DNA from: Polyangiaceae bacterium UTPRO1 | GTDB taxonomy: Bacteria > Desulfobacterota > Binatia > UTPRO1 | Length of the DNA: 64,000 nt | Assembly: GCA_002050235.1 (NCBI GenBank) | Contig: MWST01000029.1 | Coordinates: forward strand, 2,501-66,500 | Direction: 5' to 3' | Part shown: one piece after another, positions 1 through 8,931 of the stretch | Layout of the letters: each line of letters begins with the position of its first letter | How positions within the stretch are numbered: the stretch's first letter is position 1 | Position numbers and translations under genes: made by a program | The notes under the pieces: generated by a model | Database searches by the model: none | Told to the model about the DNA's origin: nothing | Seen by the model: the letters and a program-made list of their open reading frames with translations, nothing else

Positions 1-57
1 CAGTACGTCGACGACCCCCGCCGACAAGTTCCTCGCCATTTCCTCGGCCGAACTCAT
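1..57 (-). CDS. 5' end of a truncated gene, possibly tyrosyl-tRNA synthetase
   Basis: An ATG at 57-55 overlaps the TGA of ymdB (ATGA) and opens a frame that runs off the window edge after 19 codons, beginning MSSAEEMARNLSAG. The start-stop overlap implies translational coupling to ymdB. In many deltaproteobacteria the gene after rny and ymdB is tyrS, whose proteins often begin with a similar MS-x-EEQ stretch, so tyrS is the best guess. Nineteen residues cannot establish the family. Confidence 0.4.
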   Translation of the reverse strand, partial: MSSAEEMARNLSAGVVDVL

Positions 58-839
58 TCCTCCACGATCTCCTGTAGGCGCCGAATCGACTTGGCCTTGC
101 CGGTCGTGTCGTCCACCTCGACGACGACCCCCTGCACCGCAACAGGTCCGTCGGCAACCTCGAACCGCGTCGGCATCTGCGTCAGGAAGCGGCGTAGGAC
201 CCCCTCACGGCTGACACCGATCACGGAATTCGTGGGGCCACACATTCCTGCGTCCGTCAGGTACGCGGTCCCGCCTGGGAGAATCCGCTCGTCGGCGGTT
301 TGCACGTGGGTGTGGCTCCCTACTACTACGGAAACTCTCCCATCCAGATACCATCCCATTGCGACCTTCTCCGATGTAGCTTCCGCATGCATGTCCACCA
401 AGATGACCCGAGCTCGCCCGCGTACCGAGTCCAGCACACTATCCACCGTTCGGAACGGACAATCATGGGCTCCCATGAAAACGCGCCCGATCAGGTTGAT
501 CACCGCAACGGGTTCGCCCCCAGGGCGAGCTTTCACCGTGTAGCCCCACCCCGGAACGCTCGGTGCAAAGTTGGCCGGACGCAACAAAACGTCACTGTCC
601 GCGAGGTATTCGACGATCTGACGCTTGGCCCAGACGTGATTGCCCGACGTCAGCACGTCTATTCCCGACGCGAACAACTCCCTCGCGCTCCCCGGATCGA
701 CACCGATACCTCCGGCCGAATTCTCGGCGTTCGCAACGACGAAATCGACTCGCTCCGCCGCTCGAAGCGCCCCCAGAACGATGCCGACGGCCCGCCGTCC
801 GGGCTTCCCGACGATATCCCCGAAGAACACCAGCTTCAT
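54..839 (-). CDS. ymdB: YmdB-family metallophosphoesterase (cyclic nucleotide phosphodiesterase)
   Basis: 261 aa, full length for the YmdB/TIGR00282 family of calcineurin-like phosphoesterases. These cytoplasmic enzymes use two metals and hydrolyse 2',3'-cyclic (and reportedly 3',5'-cyclic) nucleotides. Metal-ligand motifs lie in order: GDIVGKPGR near residues 7-15, AENSAGG near 38-44, GNHVW near 66-70, DMHAEATSEK near 149-158 and GSHTHVQT near 174-181. The gene starts 18 bp after rny ends and overlaps the next start by 4 bp, so it is in the fthC-rny-ymdB operon. Next to RNase Y it probably works in RNA turnover; that role is inferred from context and from Bacillus YmdB. Confidence 0.9.
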   Translation of the reverse strand: MKLVFFGDIVGKPGRRAVGIVLGALRAAERVDFVVANAENSAGGIGVDPGSARELFASGIDVLTSGNHVWAKRQIVEYLADSDVLLRPANFAPSVPGWGYTVKARPGGEPVAVINLIGRVFMGAHDCPFRTVDSVLDSVRGRARVILVDMHAEATSEKVAMGWYLDGRVSVVVGSHTHVQTADERILPGGTAYLTDAGMCGPTNSVIGVSREGVLRRFLTQMPTRFEVADGPVAVQGVVVEVDDTTGKAKSIRRLQEIVEE

Positions 840-857
840 GCACCGAACCCGATACGC

Positions 858-2411
858 TCAGCGTGCATAGTCGCTCGTCCGCAGCTCACGAATCACGGTC
901 ACCTTGATGTGGCCGGGATACGTAACCTCACTCTCGATCTTGCGCGCAACGTCGCGCGCCAGTGCCGCGGCTTGATCGTCAGAAACCTTGCCGGGCTCGA
1001 CCAGTATGCGAACCTCGCGTCCGGCTTGAACCGCGAATGACTTCTCCACGCCACGAAATGCATTGCTGATACGCTCGAGGTCCTCCAACCGCCGGACATA
1101 GCTCTCAAGCACCTCTCTCCTCGCGCCCGGACGCGCTCCAGAGATCGCATCGGCCGCATCGACTAGGGGCGCCAGTATCGTCTCCGCCTTGACCTCCTCG
1201 TGATGCGCGGCAATCGCATTCACGATCTTCGCCGATTCCCCGTACTTGCGGGCGACATCGGCTCCAATGATTGCGTGCGAACCTTCGATCTCGTGTGACA
1301 ATGCTTTGCCGATGTCGTGCAAAAGCGCGGCTCGCTTCGCCTCTTTCTCGTTGATTCCGAGCTCGGCTGCCATCATGCCGCATATGAAGGCCGTCTCTAC
1401 GGAGTGGGCGAGAACGTTTTGCGCATACGAATATCGATATTTCAGCAGGCCGAGAAGCCTTACCAGCTCCGGATGGACTCCGTGGATTCCGACCTCGAAG
1501 AGAGCATGCTGACCGGCCTCCCGGACACGCTCGTCCACTTCCAGTTTCGCCTTGTCAACCAGCTCTTCGATACGGCCGGGATGGATTCGACCGTCTGCTA
1601 TCAACCGCTCGAGGGCGATACGCGCGATCTCTCGTCGAATGGGGCTATGACACGAGACGACGACCGCCTCTGGCGTGTCGTCGATGATCAGATCGACGCC
1701 CGTCGCGGCCTCGATGGCGCGAATGTTGCGGCCCTCTCGCCCGATGATGCGGCCCTTCATATCGTCACTGGGCAGATGTACGACGGATACCGTTCGCTCC
1801 GTGACGAACTCACCCGCAAGTCGTTCGATCGCGACCGCGATGATCTTCTTTGCTCTCCGGTCGGCTTCCTCCCGCGCCTGCTCCTCTACCAACCGAACGC
1901 GTCTTGCGACCTCGCGCTTGGCCTCCGCTGATACCTCCTCGATCAGTGCCCGTTTGGCTTCCTCCCGAGTCAGCCCCGCCACCTCCTCCAGAGCCATACG
2001 GGCTTGTAGAGCCAGCTCGGCCACCCGAGCCGCCTCGGCCGCAAGCTCCTGCTTCCGATCGAGCAATGACTGTTCTTGTTTGCCGATATCGGCGCTCCGG
2101 GATTCCAATGTTACGGTACGAACATCGATGGCTTCTTCACGCGCAAGCAGCCGCTTCTCGATGGCCTGGAGGTCAGCCTTTTCCTTCTGCACGAGCTGTT
2201 CGTGCTCGGTGCGGACCTGAAGAAGCAGTTTCTCGGCTTTTAGCCGCGACTCCTCGAGAAGTGCTTCGCTCCGACGGTGCGCATCGTCCACGATACGCCG
2301 CGACTCTTCGTCCAAACGCCGCATCCGTTCGCGCTTCGAAAATCGGCGCCACAACATCATCAGTAGCACTAGGAGGATCCCGAGGAAGACAAAAGCCAGC
2401 GCCGCAGTCAT
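858..2411 (-). CDS. rny: Ribonuclease Y, membrane-anchored endoribonuclease
   Basis: 517 aa. Layout is an N-terminal membrane helix (about residues 5-22), a long charged coiled coil to about residue 195, a KH RNA-binding domain (GRIIGREGRNIRAIE) and an HD hydrolase domain with HSVETA and LLHDIGK. RNase Y starts decay of many mRNAs and is tethered to the inner membrane. The frame is open well upstream, but the start is set at the ATG at 2411: it gives the membrane helix directly and overlaps the fthC stop as ATGA (4 bp). Third-position GC is lower than in genes to the right. Confidence 0.95.
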   Translation of the reverse strand: MTAALAFVFLGILLVLLMMLWRRFSKRERMRRLDEESRRIVDDAHRRSEALLEESRLKAEKLLLQVRTEHEQLVQKEKADLQAIEKRLLAREEAIDVRTVTLESRSADIGKQEQSLLDRKQELAAEAARVAELALQARMALEEVAGLTREEAKRALIEEVSAEAKREVARRVRLVEEQAREEADRRAKKIIAVAIERLAGEFVTERTVSVVHLPSDDMKGRIIGREGRNIRAIEAATGVDLIIDDTPEAVVVSCHSPIRREIARIALERLIADGRIHPGRIEELVDKAKLEVDERVREAGQHALFEVGIHGVHPELVRLLGLLKYRYSYAQNVLAHSVETAFICGMMAAELGINEKEAKRAALLHDIGKALSHEIEGSHAIIGADVARKYGESAKIVNAIAAHHEEVKAETILAPLVDAADAISGARPGARREVLESYVRRLEDLERISNAFRGVEKSFAVQAGREVRILVEPGKVSDDQAAALARDVARKIESEVTYPGHIKVTVIRELRTSDYAR

Positions 2412-2989
2412 CGAGCCCCTCGTCCCGCATCGCTGACGGTATCTCCATGGAGAACCCGAGCCTCGGAAATCACGATATCGACGGTCTGGTCCCAGACATC
2501 TCGCGGCAGCTTCTCTACGACCTGCACGCCGTAGGCGAGTCCGATCGCCGTCACGGGTCCGACCGCACGCAGGTCGGCGAGCGCACGATCGTAAAAACCC
2601 CCACCTCGCCCGAGACGCACACCCCGCTCGTCGAATCCGACGCCCGGAAGGACCGCGACGACGGGAAAACTGAGCTCGTCGGCACGCGACCTGGTTGCGG
2701 CGTAGTTCGCCCGGTCGGAGACCGCTACCCATACCCGACCGGCTCCGTACGTCGGCCCCGAGGGGGCGAGCATGTGTACGTCCGGCCGAACCCCCTTGGC
2801 ATACAGAGCCTCGGTCTGAACTTCTGAGCCGCTCGCGATGTAGACCAGGATCGTTCGCGCGTCTCCCCAGGCTTGCAGGCTGCACACCCTGGAGGCGATA
2901 CAGTCGCTAGCGCGTCGTCGCTGCAGCTCGGGAATAGCGCGGCGCGCTGCCAGGAGATCGCGCCGCCACTCTGATTTCGATTGTGTCAT
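2408..2989 (-). CDS. fthC: 5-formyltetrahydrofolate cyclo-ligase
   Basis: 193 aa, normal length for 5-FCL/MTHFS. It converts 5-formyl-THF to 5,10-methenyl-THF with ATP in the cytoplasm. The C-terminal signature GVGFDERGVRLGRGGGFYDR (about residues 116-135) is the folate/ATP-binding motif of the family. The gene leads fthC-rny-ymdB and lies just downstream of the probable 6S RNA, the same pairing as ssrS-ygfA in enterobacteria. An inverted repeat (2991-2997 with 3011-3017) abuts the start codon and shares bases with the 3' arm of the RNA, so RNA processing or refolding could affect translation. Confidence 0.93.
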   Translation of the reverse strand: MTQSKSEWRRDLLAARRAIPELQRRRASDCIASRVCSLQAWGDARTILVYIASGSEVQTEALYAKGVRPDVHMLAPSGPTYGAGRVWVAVSDRANYAATRSRADELSFPVVAVLPGVGFDERGVRLGRGGGFYDRALADLRAVGPVTAIGLAYGVQVVEKLPRDVWDQTVDIVISEARVLHGDTVSDAGRGAR

Positions 2990-3011
2990 AGCCCGGATAT
3001 TTTTCGTCGTT

Positions 3012-3179
3012 CCGGGCGGATCGTCACGAATACCGTGTCAGATCATTCGCACCCGTTGCTCACTCGCTCCGACGGTCCCCAACCCATGACTCAACAGCTC
3101 TGTCGGTAAGCCTTGCTCTTATTCGTCCACTACTATGCGAACGACCGCATGATTCGCGATTCGCGACGTCTCCGTCCGG
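3012..3179 (-). ncRNA. ssrS: Probable 6S RNA (RNA polymerase regulator)
   Basis: Between ftsY and fthC lies 314 bp without a convincing ORF. On the minus strand its two ends pair: bases 3171-3179 with 3012-3020 (9 bp, one mismatch), then 3159-3167 with 3023-3031 (9 bp with one G-U). Inside are a loose region holding a TGCG/CGCA mini-hairpin and an upper stem (GCUUAC with GUGAGC, CCGAC with GUCGG). A long closing stem, central bubble and upper stem over about 170 nt, immediately 5' of a 5-FCL gene, is the arrangement of 6S RNA. The rest of the gap (3180-3303) shows nothing certain; zapA, often found here, is absent. Confidence 0.55.
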
Positions 3180-3303
3180 TTATGTAGTGCCTATCACACA
3201 AGTCGACGCCGAGAGCGAGACGCGCGAGGTCCCGGCGCTGGCCTCGGATGCGGCCGTCATCCGCATCGTAGCTGGCGCCGAAGCGCGACGGCTCCTCTCT
3301 CAG

Positions 3304-4395
3304 TCAGGGCGATCCTATGGATTCCATTGGCGCCAATAGCGCGGACACGAACTCTCGAGAGTCGAACTCCCGCAGATCCTCGATGCCCTCACCGACGCCT
3401 ACATAGCGAATTGGCAGATTGAGCTCACCGGCAATGGCGAGAACGACGCCTCCGCGTGCCGTCCCGTCGAGCTTGGTGAGAATCACGCCGGTAATCTCGA
3501 CGTACTCCAGAAAGGCGCGGGCCTGAGCCAGGCCGTTCTGCCCGGTCACAGCGTCGATCACCAGCAATGTCTCGTGCGGAGCTCCAGGGATCTCGCGACC
3601 GATTACGCGTCGAACCTTGCGCAGTTCTTCCATGAGATTGCTCTTGGTGTGCAGGCGCCCGGCCGTATCGACGATCGCCACCTCCACCTTGCGTGCTACG
3701 GCAGCTCGCATCCCATCGTAGGCAACGGCGCCCGGGTCGCCACCCTGCTCCTGACGTACCAGGTCGGCACCGCTGCGCTCGGCCCAGACCGCCAATTGCT
3801 CGATTGCTGCGGCGCGGAACGTATCCGCAGCAACCAGCAGCACTCGCCTCCCGGCACGCGCATACCGGGAGGCGAGTTTGCCTATGGACGTCGTCTTGCC
3901 GACTCCGTTGACGCCAACGATCATCAACACCAGCGGCGAACCCGCGGGCGGCACGGGGCGGTTGGCGACAACAGCTTTGGCAGAGTCGAGAACAGCAACG
4001 ATCTCCTCTCCAAGAGCGGTGCGCAGGGCCGCACCGTCGTCGCTCCGGCGCCGGAGACGCTCTATGAGCCGCTGCGTCGTCTTCACGCCGACGTCCGCCG
4101 CCAACAACGCCGCCTCCAACTGCTCGATGGCCTCGGCGTCCAGCCGCGGCCGCCCCAACAACGGCAGGATCCGCTGGAACAGCGCAGAGCGCGTCTTGGC
4201 CAACCCCTCCCGCATGCCCGGCGACTGCACGGCCGTCTCGCTCCGCAACGGCACACCCGCGACTCGCGCACGCCGCCGACCTGCGATCACTACAAAGATG
4301 ACGACGAGCCCGATCACAGCGCCGCCGACTGCGAGCACGCTCGCGGTCGGGATTTCTCCGAACCCGCCCGCGAGCCTTTCCCACACCTCCATCAC
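3304..4395 (-). CDS. ftsY: Signal recognition particle receptor FtsY
   Basis: 363 aa. This SRP-type GTPase docks ribosome-SRP complexes at the membrane. An N-terminal hydrophobic helix (about residues 18-39) precedes the NG domain, so it may be membrane-anchored instead of having the long acidic A domain of E. coli FtsY. GTPase motifs: GVNGVGKTTS (161-170), DTAGRLHTKSNL near 243-254 and TKLDGTARGG near 308-317. It starts 13 bp after smc ends and is probably co-transcribed. Two ATGs are adjacent (4395, 4392); either may be used. Confidence 0.95.
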   Translation of the reverse strand: MMEVWERLAGGFGEIPTASVLAVGGAVIGLVVIFVVIAGRRRARVAGVPLRSETAVQSPGMREGLAKTRSALFQRILPLLGRPRLDAEAIEQLEAALLAADVGVKTTQRLIERLRRRSDDGAALRTALGEEIVAVLDSAKAVVANRPVPPAGSPLVLMIVGVNGVGKTTSIGKLASRYARAGRRVLLVAADTFRAAAIEQLAVWAERSGADLVRQEQGGDPGAVAYDGMRAAVARKVEVAIVDTAGRLHTKSNLMEELRKVRRVIGREIPGAPHETLLVIDAVTGQNGLAQARAFLEYVEITGVILTKLDGTARGGVVLAIAGELNLPIRYVGVGEGIEDLREFDSREFVSALLAPMESIGSP

Positions 4396-4408
4396 CGGTC
4401 AGACAGGA

Positions 4409-7400
4409 TTACTGCGGCAGTCGCACCGAGACGACCTTGGAGACTCCGGGCTCCTCCATTGTGACGCCGTAGAGCGTCTCCGCTACTTCCATAGTCCGCT
4501 TATTGTGCGTGATGAGGATGAACTGCGAATGCGCGCTCATCTCCCGCACCATGTCGTTGAAGCGTCCGATATTCGCATCGTCGAGCGGCGCGTCGACCTC
4601 ATCGAGAAAACAGAACGGACTCGGGCGTGTCAAGAAGAGAGAGAAGATCAGGCTCACTGCTGTAAGCGCCTTTTCGCCGCCTGACAGCAGGTCGAGAGGT
4701 CCGATGCGCTTCCCGGGCGGCTGCACCACGACTTCGACGCCGCTGTCGAGAATCTGCTCTTCGTTCAGGAGCCGAAGCTCCCCCTTCCCGCCTCCGAAGA
4801 GCTTGGGCAGCACGTTCTGAAACGTCACGTTCACCTGGTCGAAAGTCTCCCGGAACCGCGCCTTGGAAGCCCTGTTGAGTCGGCCGATCGTCCTGCGCAA
4901 ATCGTCGAGCGCGTGCTCGAGGTCATCGCGCTGCTGCCCCAAGAACTTCTGCCGTTCTTCGAGCTCGGCGATCTCGGCGAGCGCCCCGACGTTGACCTCG
5001 CCCATGCTGGCGACACGTTCACGCAGACGTGCCAGCTGCGCCTCGTCGCCGCCCAGCGGTCCCGATGCCAGCGGTTCCACTTCCGCGAGCTCGCGCTGAT
5101 ATCGCTCCCGAACGTTCTGTTCGAGATGCGACAGAGCCATCCGCTGCTCCGCTACCTGGAGATCCAAGCCGGCTGTTCGGCTCCGCGTCGCATCGATCTC
5201 ACTCTGCGACTCGCCCATTTGCCGCTCGACCGTCTCGGTGGTCTCCCGCACGGCTTCGAGTCCGCTCTCGGCTGTAACGAGCGCCGCCTCCGCAGCCGAC
5301 GTCGCATCCTCGTGCTCGCCGATCCGCTCTGCTGCCTCCACGAGCATTGCGCGAGTCTTCTCGAGCGTGATCAGGTCCACCTGCTGACGTTGCTGCAACG
5401 CCGTTGCGCGTCGCCGAGTGTCGTCGTCCATACGGCTCAAGCGCTCGATCGTCGAGATCAGGGCATCGCGTCGCGCGTGGCCGTCGGCGAGCGCTATGCG
5501 GCGCGTGGTCTGCGCCCGTCCGAGCTCGTCCGCCGCAGCGCGCCGCTCGGCGACGACGCGCTCCGCCTCGGCAACGGAGGTCTCGGCAGCGGCTCGTCCT
5601 CGGGTCGCCTCATCGCGCTCATCTTCGAAGCGAGTTACCTCGGCGTGTCGGGTCGTCAACTGCGCGTCGACCTCGTCGAGCTCCCGGGCAACTACACGCG
5701 CCTGTTCTTGCAGCTCGCGAATCTCCTGCCGCATCCGCTGCGCGTCCTTCTCAGCACCCACGACCGAGACGGCGACCTGCCCGAGTTCGCTGTCCACCTC
5801 CCGCAACGCCGCTTCCCTGTTTCCGACAATCTGAGTCAGCTCGTCATAGCGGCGGCGGGCAGCCCCCAGCTCCGTTTCGCGCCGCTCAACCTCTTCGCCG
5901 AGCGTTCGAAGCTCGCGCCGTTGAGCGAGAAGCGTCTCCTCGGAGCGCTCGCTCCCACCGGCGATGGCCCCCGCGGCGCTCATCGTCTCGCCGGCGGGCG
6001 TCACCAGCGTCCACCCGCGCCGGCCGTCGCCCCAGACCGCGAGCGCCTCGTCGAGATCGTCGACCAGATAGGCATTGCCGAGGAGCGATCGAGCGACCGC
6101 CTCGAATCCCGGACGCACGCGCACGAGATCGAGGAGCGATCGCAGCGTATCGGCGGTGTGGTTGAGCGGTACGTGCGGACCCGCCAAGGTGACACACGTG
6201 ACGCGTCCTGCCCCCGCGAGGCGCAACGCCCGTACGGCATTGCACGCCGCTGCCGGATCGCGCATCACTACCGCCTGGATCTGCTCTCCCAAGACCGCCG
6301 CAACGGCGCGTTCGTATTCTGCTGGGATCTCGAGGATCTCGGCCACGAGCGCCAGCGCCTCATCCCGCGACGATGCGGCCAGGACCGCCCGCACCCCTTC
6401 GGTGTACCCTGCTCGCGTCTCCTGCAATTCCCGAAGCGAGTCCCGGCGAGATTGCGCGCGTGCGAGTCCATCCTTCAAGCCGTCGACGGCCTGTTCCCAG
6501 CTCGCACGCTCGGAGAGCACGCTGCGCAACTGCTCCGCCCGCTCCCGCTTCGCGCCCTCGAGTCGAGTCAGGCGCGCCTGCTGCTCCACCACCAGCTGTT
6601 CCGCCGCACTTGCCCGCCCCGCGGCCTCCGCTTCCCGTTCGACAAACGTCCGCGCGGATGCCTCGAGCCGCTCGCGCCGAGCCTGCTGCTGCGCGCAGCG
6701 CTCTCGACTGACGCCGAGCGAGCTCTGAGCGTCCGCGAGCGCAGCGGTGGACTCGACGAGCGCGCCCCGGGCGGCGTCGAGAAAGCGCGCCGCCGCCAGC
6801 AACTCGCCGCTCGTCTGCGTCAGTTCCGCTTCCTTCTCGGCAATCTCGCTCTCGGCCTTCTCGATCGACTCTACGAGCACTCGAAGCTGCGCAGCAGCCC
6901 CATCACGCTCATGGGCGACGGCGGCACGCTGCGCGACGGCCTCGTCCAGATCCGCGGCGATCGTCGCCTCTTGCGCTTGCAGTTCTTCGACTTTGGCCCG
7001 CAGGCGGGCCACCTCGTTTCGTGAGGCCTCGAGGGCGGCACGGGCCTGAAATGTAGTCGCCTGAGCGTCACGCACGCGCTGCTGTGCTTCGACCTCGCAC
7101 TCGCGCGCACTCCGACGGTCGGACTCGAGCCGCTCGAGCAGCGTCGCGAGCTCCGCCTCTCGCCGCGCCAGCGTTTCTCGTTGCGCCGCGAGATCCCCGA
7201 TCACTGCAAGATGCGTCGCGCGCGCGCGCGACGAGAGTGCGAGATCGAGCTCGGCGACCTCGGCCATCAACGCCTTGTACTGTTCGGCGCGCTTCGCCTG
7301 CCGACGCAGGCTGGCGAGCTGCCGCTCTACTTCTCGCAAGATGTCCTGAACGCGGGCGAGATTGTCGCGCGTTCGCTCCATTTTCCGCTCCGCCATCTGG

Positions 7401-8074
7401 CGCCGGCTGCGGTAGAGTGTCGTCCCGGCAGCTTCCTCGATGAATAGGCGGAGATCTTCGGGCTTGGCGCCTATCAAGGCCTCGACCCGTCCCTGTTCGA
7501 TGATCGCGTAAGCCTTGCCTCCGAGCCCCGTCCCGAGGAAGAGCTCGGTGATGTCGCGAAGTCGGCACGTCACGCCGTTCATCAGGTACTCCGACTCTCC
7601 GGAGCGGAAGTACCGGCGGGTGACCATGATCTCGGCAGGGCCAGTAGACTCGAGCGGCGACCCGCCCTCCTTGAGGAGTGCGAACTGATCGAGCGGCAAA
7701 CCGTCGGTCTCGAAAACGATCGACACCTGTGCCATCCCGAGCGGCGCATGGCGGTCGTTGCCGCCGAAGATGACGTCCTCCATGCCTTCGCCGCGCAGGC
7801 GCTTGGCGCTCTGCTCGCCGAGCACCCAGCGAATCGCATCGACGACGTTCGACTTGCCGCAGCCGTTCGGTCCGACGACGCCGGTGGTGCGCGACGGGAA
7901 CCGCAGCAGCGTCCGATCCCGGAAGGACTTGAAGCCGACGAGCTCGATCTGACGGATCCGCAACGTCGCCACGTTCACGGACGGTGTCGGTCCCGCTGCC
8001 TCTCGCTCGGCATCATCGCCGGACCACGCGACCAGCGCCCGCTCGGCCTCGATCTCCTGCGGTGGAATCGCCAC
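4409..8074 (-). CDS. smc: Chromosome segregation ATPase SMC
   Basis: 1221 aa, full-length SMC. The N-terminal ATPase half carries GPNGCGKSN near residues 69-77; two long coiled coils flank a hinge around residues 540-680; the C-terminal half carries the LLSGGEKAL signature and Walker B FLDEVDAPLDD. It dimerises and, with ScpA/ScpB, extrudes loops and organises the nucleoid. The chosen GTG at 8074 gives about 37 residues before the usual RIRQIELVGFKSF start, but a strong GAGGAGG site sits just upstream of it, whereas the GTG at 7978 has only a weak site. Smc followed by ftsY is a common pairing. Confidence 0.95.
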   Translation of the reverse strand: MAIPPQEIEAERALVAWSGDDAEREAAGPTPSVNVATLRIRQIELVGFKSFRDRTLLRFPSRTTGVVGPNGCGKSNVVDAIRWVLGEQSAKRLRGEGMEDVIFGGNDRHAPLGMAQVSIVFETDGLPLDQFALLKEGGSPLESTGPAEIMVTRRYFRSGESEYLMNGVTCRLRDITELFLGTGLGGKAYAIIEQGRVEALIGAKPEDLRLFIEEAAGTTLYRSRRQMAERKMERTRDNLARVQDILREVERQLASLRRQAKRAEQYKALMAEVAELDLALSSRARATHLAVIGDLAAQRETLARREAELATLLERLESDRRSARECEVEAQQRVRDAQATTFQARAALEASRNEVARLRAKVEELQAQEATIAADLDEAVAQRAAVAHERDGAAAQLRVLVESIEKAESEIAEKEAELTQTSGELLAAARFLDAARGALVESTAALADAQSSLGVSRERCAQQQARRERLEASARTFVEREAEAAGRASAAEQLVVEQQARLTRLEGAKRERAEQLRSVLSERASWEQAVDGLKDGLARAQSRRDSLRELQETRAGYTEGVRAVLAASSRDEALALVAEILEIPAEYERAVAAVLGEQIQAVVMRDPAAACNAVRALRLAGAGRVTCVTLAGPHVPLNHTADTLRSLLDLVRVRPGFEAVARSLLGNAYLVDDLDEALAVWGDGRRGWTLVTPAGETMSAAGAIAGGSERSEETLLAQRRELRTLGEEVERRETELGAARRRYDELTQIVGNREAALREVDSELGQVAVSVVGAEKDAQRMRQEIRELQEQARVVARELDEVDAQLTTRHAEVTRFEDERDEATRGRAAAETSVAEAERVVAERRAAADELGRAQTTRRIALADGHARRDALISTIERLSRMDDDTRRRATALQQRQQVDLITLEKTRAMLVEAAERIGEHEDATSAAEAALVTAESGLEAVRETTETVERQMGESQSEIDATRSRTAGLDLQVAEQRMALSHLEQNVRERYQRELAEVEPLASGPLGGDEAQLARLRERVASMGEVNVGALAEIAELEERQKFLGQQRDDLEHALDDLRRTIGRLNRASKARFRETFDQVNVTFQNVLPKLFGGGKGELRLLNEEQILDSGVEVVVQPPGKRIGPLDLLSGGEKALTAVSLIFSLFLTRPSPFCFLDEVDAPLDDANIGRFNDMVREMSAHSQFILITHNKRTMEVAETLYGVTMEEPGVSKVVSVRLPQ

Positions 8075-8154
8075 AACCCCTCCTCATCCGAGTGCAACGG
8101 TCGAAGCCGCAGGCACCAGGGGCGAGCTTTCGCACACGGCCACCGAGGTGTCAA

Positions 8155-8208
8155 CAAAAAACCCCAACATCCAGCCGACCGACAAGCCGTCGCCCCTAGA
8201 TGTTGGGG
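8155..8208 (-). terminator. Rho-independent terminator after the HNH gene
   Basis: On the minus strand CCCCAACATC (8208-8199) pairs perfectly with GATGTTGGGG (8171-8162) and is followed at once by six T (8161-8156). It lies 11 bp past the HNH stop and separates that gene from smc. Confidence 0.85.
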
Positions 8209-8218
8209 CATGCGGAGA

Positions 8219-8836
8219 TCAGGGCTCGAGCTCCGTGTTCCAATACGAGACGTCGACGGGGTTCAGAAACGGACCCCATTCCCGATAGCGTCGGAGGTTG
8301 AACGCGGCCACGACGAAGGGCGTCCAGTGCGGCCTGGTCGGACGCTTCAAGAGTCGCATCCCCGCCTGCTCGGGGGTCCGACCGCCCTTGCGCCGGTTGC
8401 AGCGATGGCAGGAACAGACCACGTTTTCCCAGGAGGCAAGGCCGCCCTGGGACCGAGGAAGGACGTGGTCGAGATTCAGGTCGATGCGGGCGAAGCGCTG
8501 GCCGCAGTACTGGCACGTGTCCTCGTCGCGCGCATAGATGTTGTAGCGGCTGAAGCGTACGTGCCTCTTGGGCACGCGATCGTACGTGAGCAGGAGGACG
8601 ACGCGCGGAACCCGCACCACTCGGCTCACGAGGCCGATCGAATCGTGCTCGACGCTCACCGCGAGCTCGCTCCAACTCGCAAAGTCGAACGTCCGGTACT
8701 GTTCGTCGACCGCCCGCGCAATGTCCTGATAGAGGAGGATGAATGCGCGCCGCACCGACGTAACGTGGACCGGAAGGTACGATCGGTTGAGGACCAGGAC
8801 CTTCGTGTTGAGCATCGACATGGGGTGCCGGTTCAC
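8219..8836 (-). CDS. HNH endonuclease family protein
   Basis: About 205 aa from GTG 8836, or 200 aa from ATG 8821. The central HNH/zinc module reads CQYCGQ, then LDHVLPRSQGG, then WENVVCSCHRCNRRKG (about residues 110-150), the Cys4 zinc-finger type with the catalytic His in LDH. The rest (VLVLNRSYLPVHVTSVRRAF, and a C-terminal tail on placement of Trp/Tyr residues) matches a widespread bacterial housekeeping HNH protein of unknown job. It has its own terminator and diverges from the radical-SAM gene. A -10-like box lies 6 nt from the GTG and no clear ribosome site is seen, so the GTG may be a leaderless start. Confidence 0.85.
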   Translation of the reverse strand: MNRHPMSMLNTKVLVLNRSYLPVHVTSVRRAFILLYQDIARAVDEQYRTFDFASWSELAVSVEHDSIGLVSRVVRVPRVVLLLTYDRVPKRHVRFSRYNIYARDEDTCQYCGQRFARIDLNLDHVLPRSQGGLASWENVVCSCHRCNRRKGGRTPEQAGMRLLKRPTRPHWTPFVVAAFNLRRYREWGPFLNPVDVSYWNTELEP

Positions 8837-8842
8837 CTGACC

Positions 8843-8869
8843 CTAATACGTACCTGGCCGTGCCGTCAA
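8843..8869 (-). promoter_or_regulatory. Putative promoter of the HNH gene
   Basis: Minus strand TTGACG (8869-8864), 15 bp, TATTAG (8848-8843). The -10 ends 6 nt before GTG 8836. The spacer is short, so support is moderate. Confidence 0.4.
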
Positions 8870-8895
8870 GCATCTTCCGCTGTAAGGACGCGTAC

Positions 8896-8924
8896 TTGCG
8901 CTGGTTCGAGGGCGCTCCTATAGA
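8896..8924 (+). promoter_or_regulatory. Putative promoter of the radical-SAM gene (leaderless type)
   Basis: TTGCGC (8896-8901), 17 bp, TATAGA (8919-8924), then 7 nt to ATG 8932. Transcription would begin at or within a base or two of the start codon. Confidence 0.5.
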
Positions 8925-8931
8925 GGCCGGA

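Noticed and set aside
858..2885. 675-codon frame that would extend rny upstream
   Set aside because: The upstream part is a shadow of fthC; RNase Y begins at ATG 2411 with its membrane helix.
3180..3303. Short frame as a degraded zapA between ftsY and the 6S RNA
   Set aside because: About 29-55 codons with no ZapA-like sequence and no ribosome site that fits.
8149..8154. TTGACA on the minus strand just after the HNH terminator as smc promoter
   Set aside because: No acceptable -10 sequence at 16-18 bp (GAAAGC/AAAGCT).
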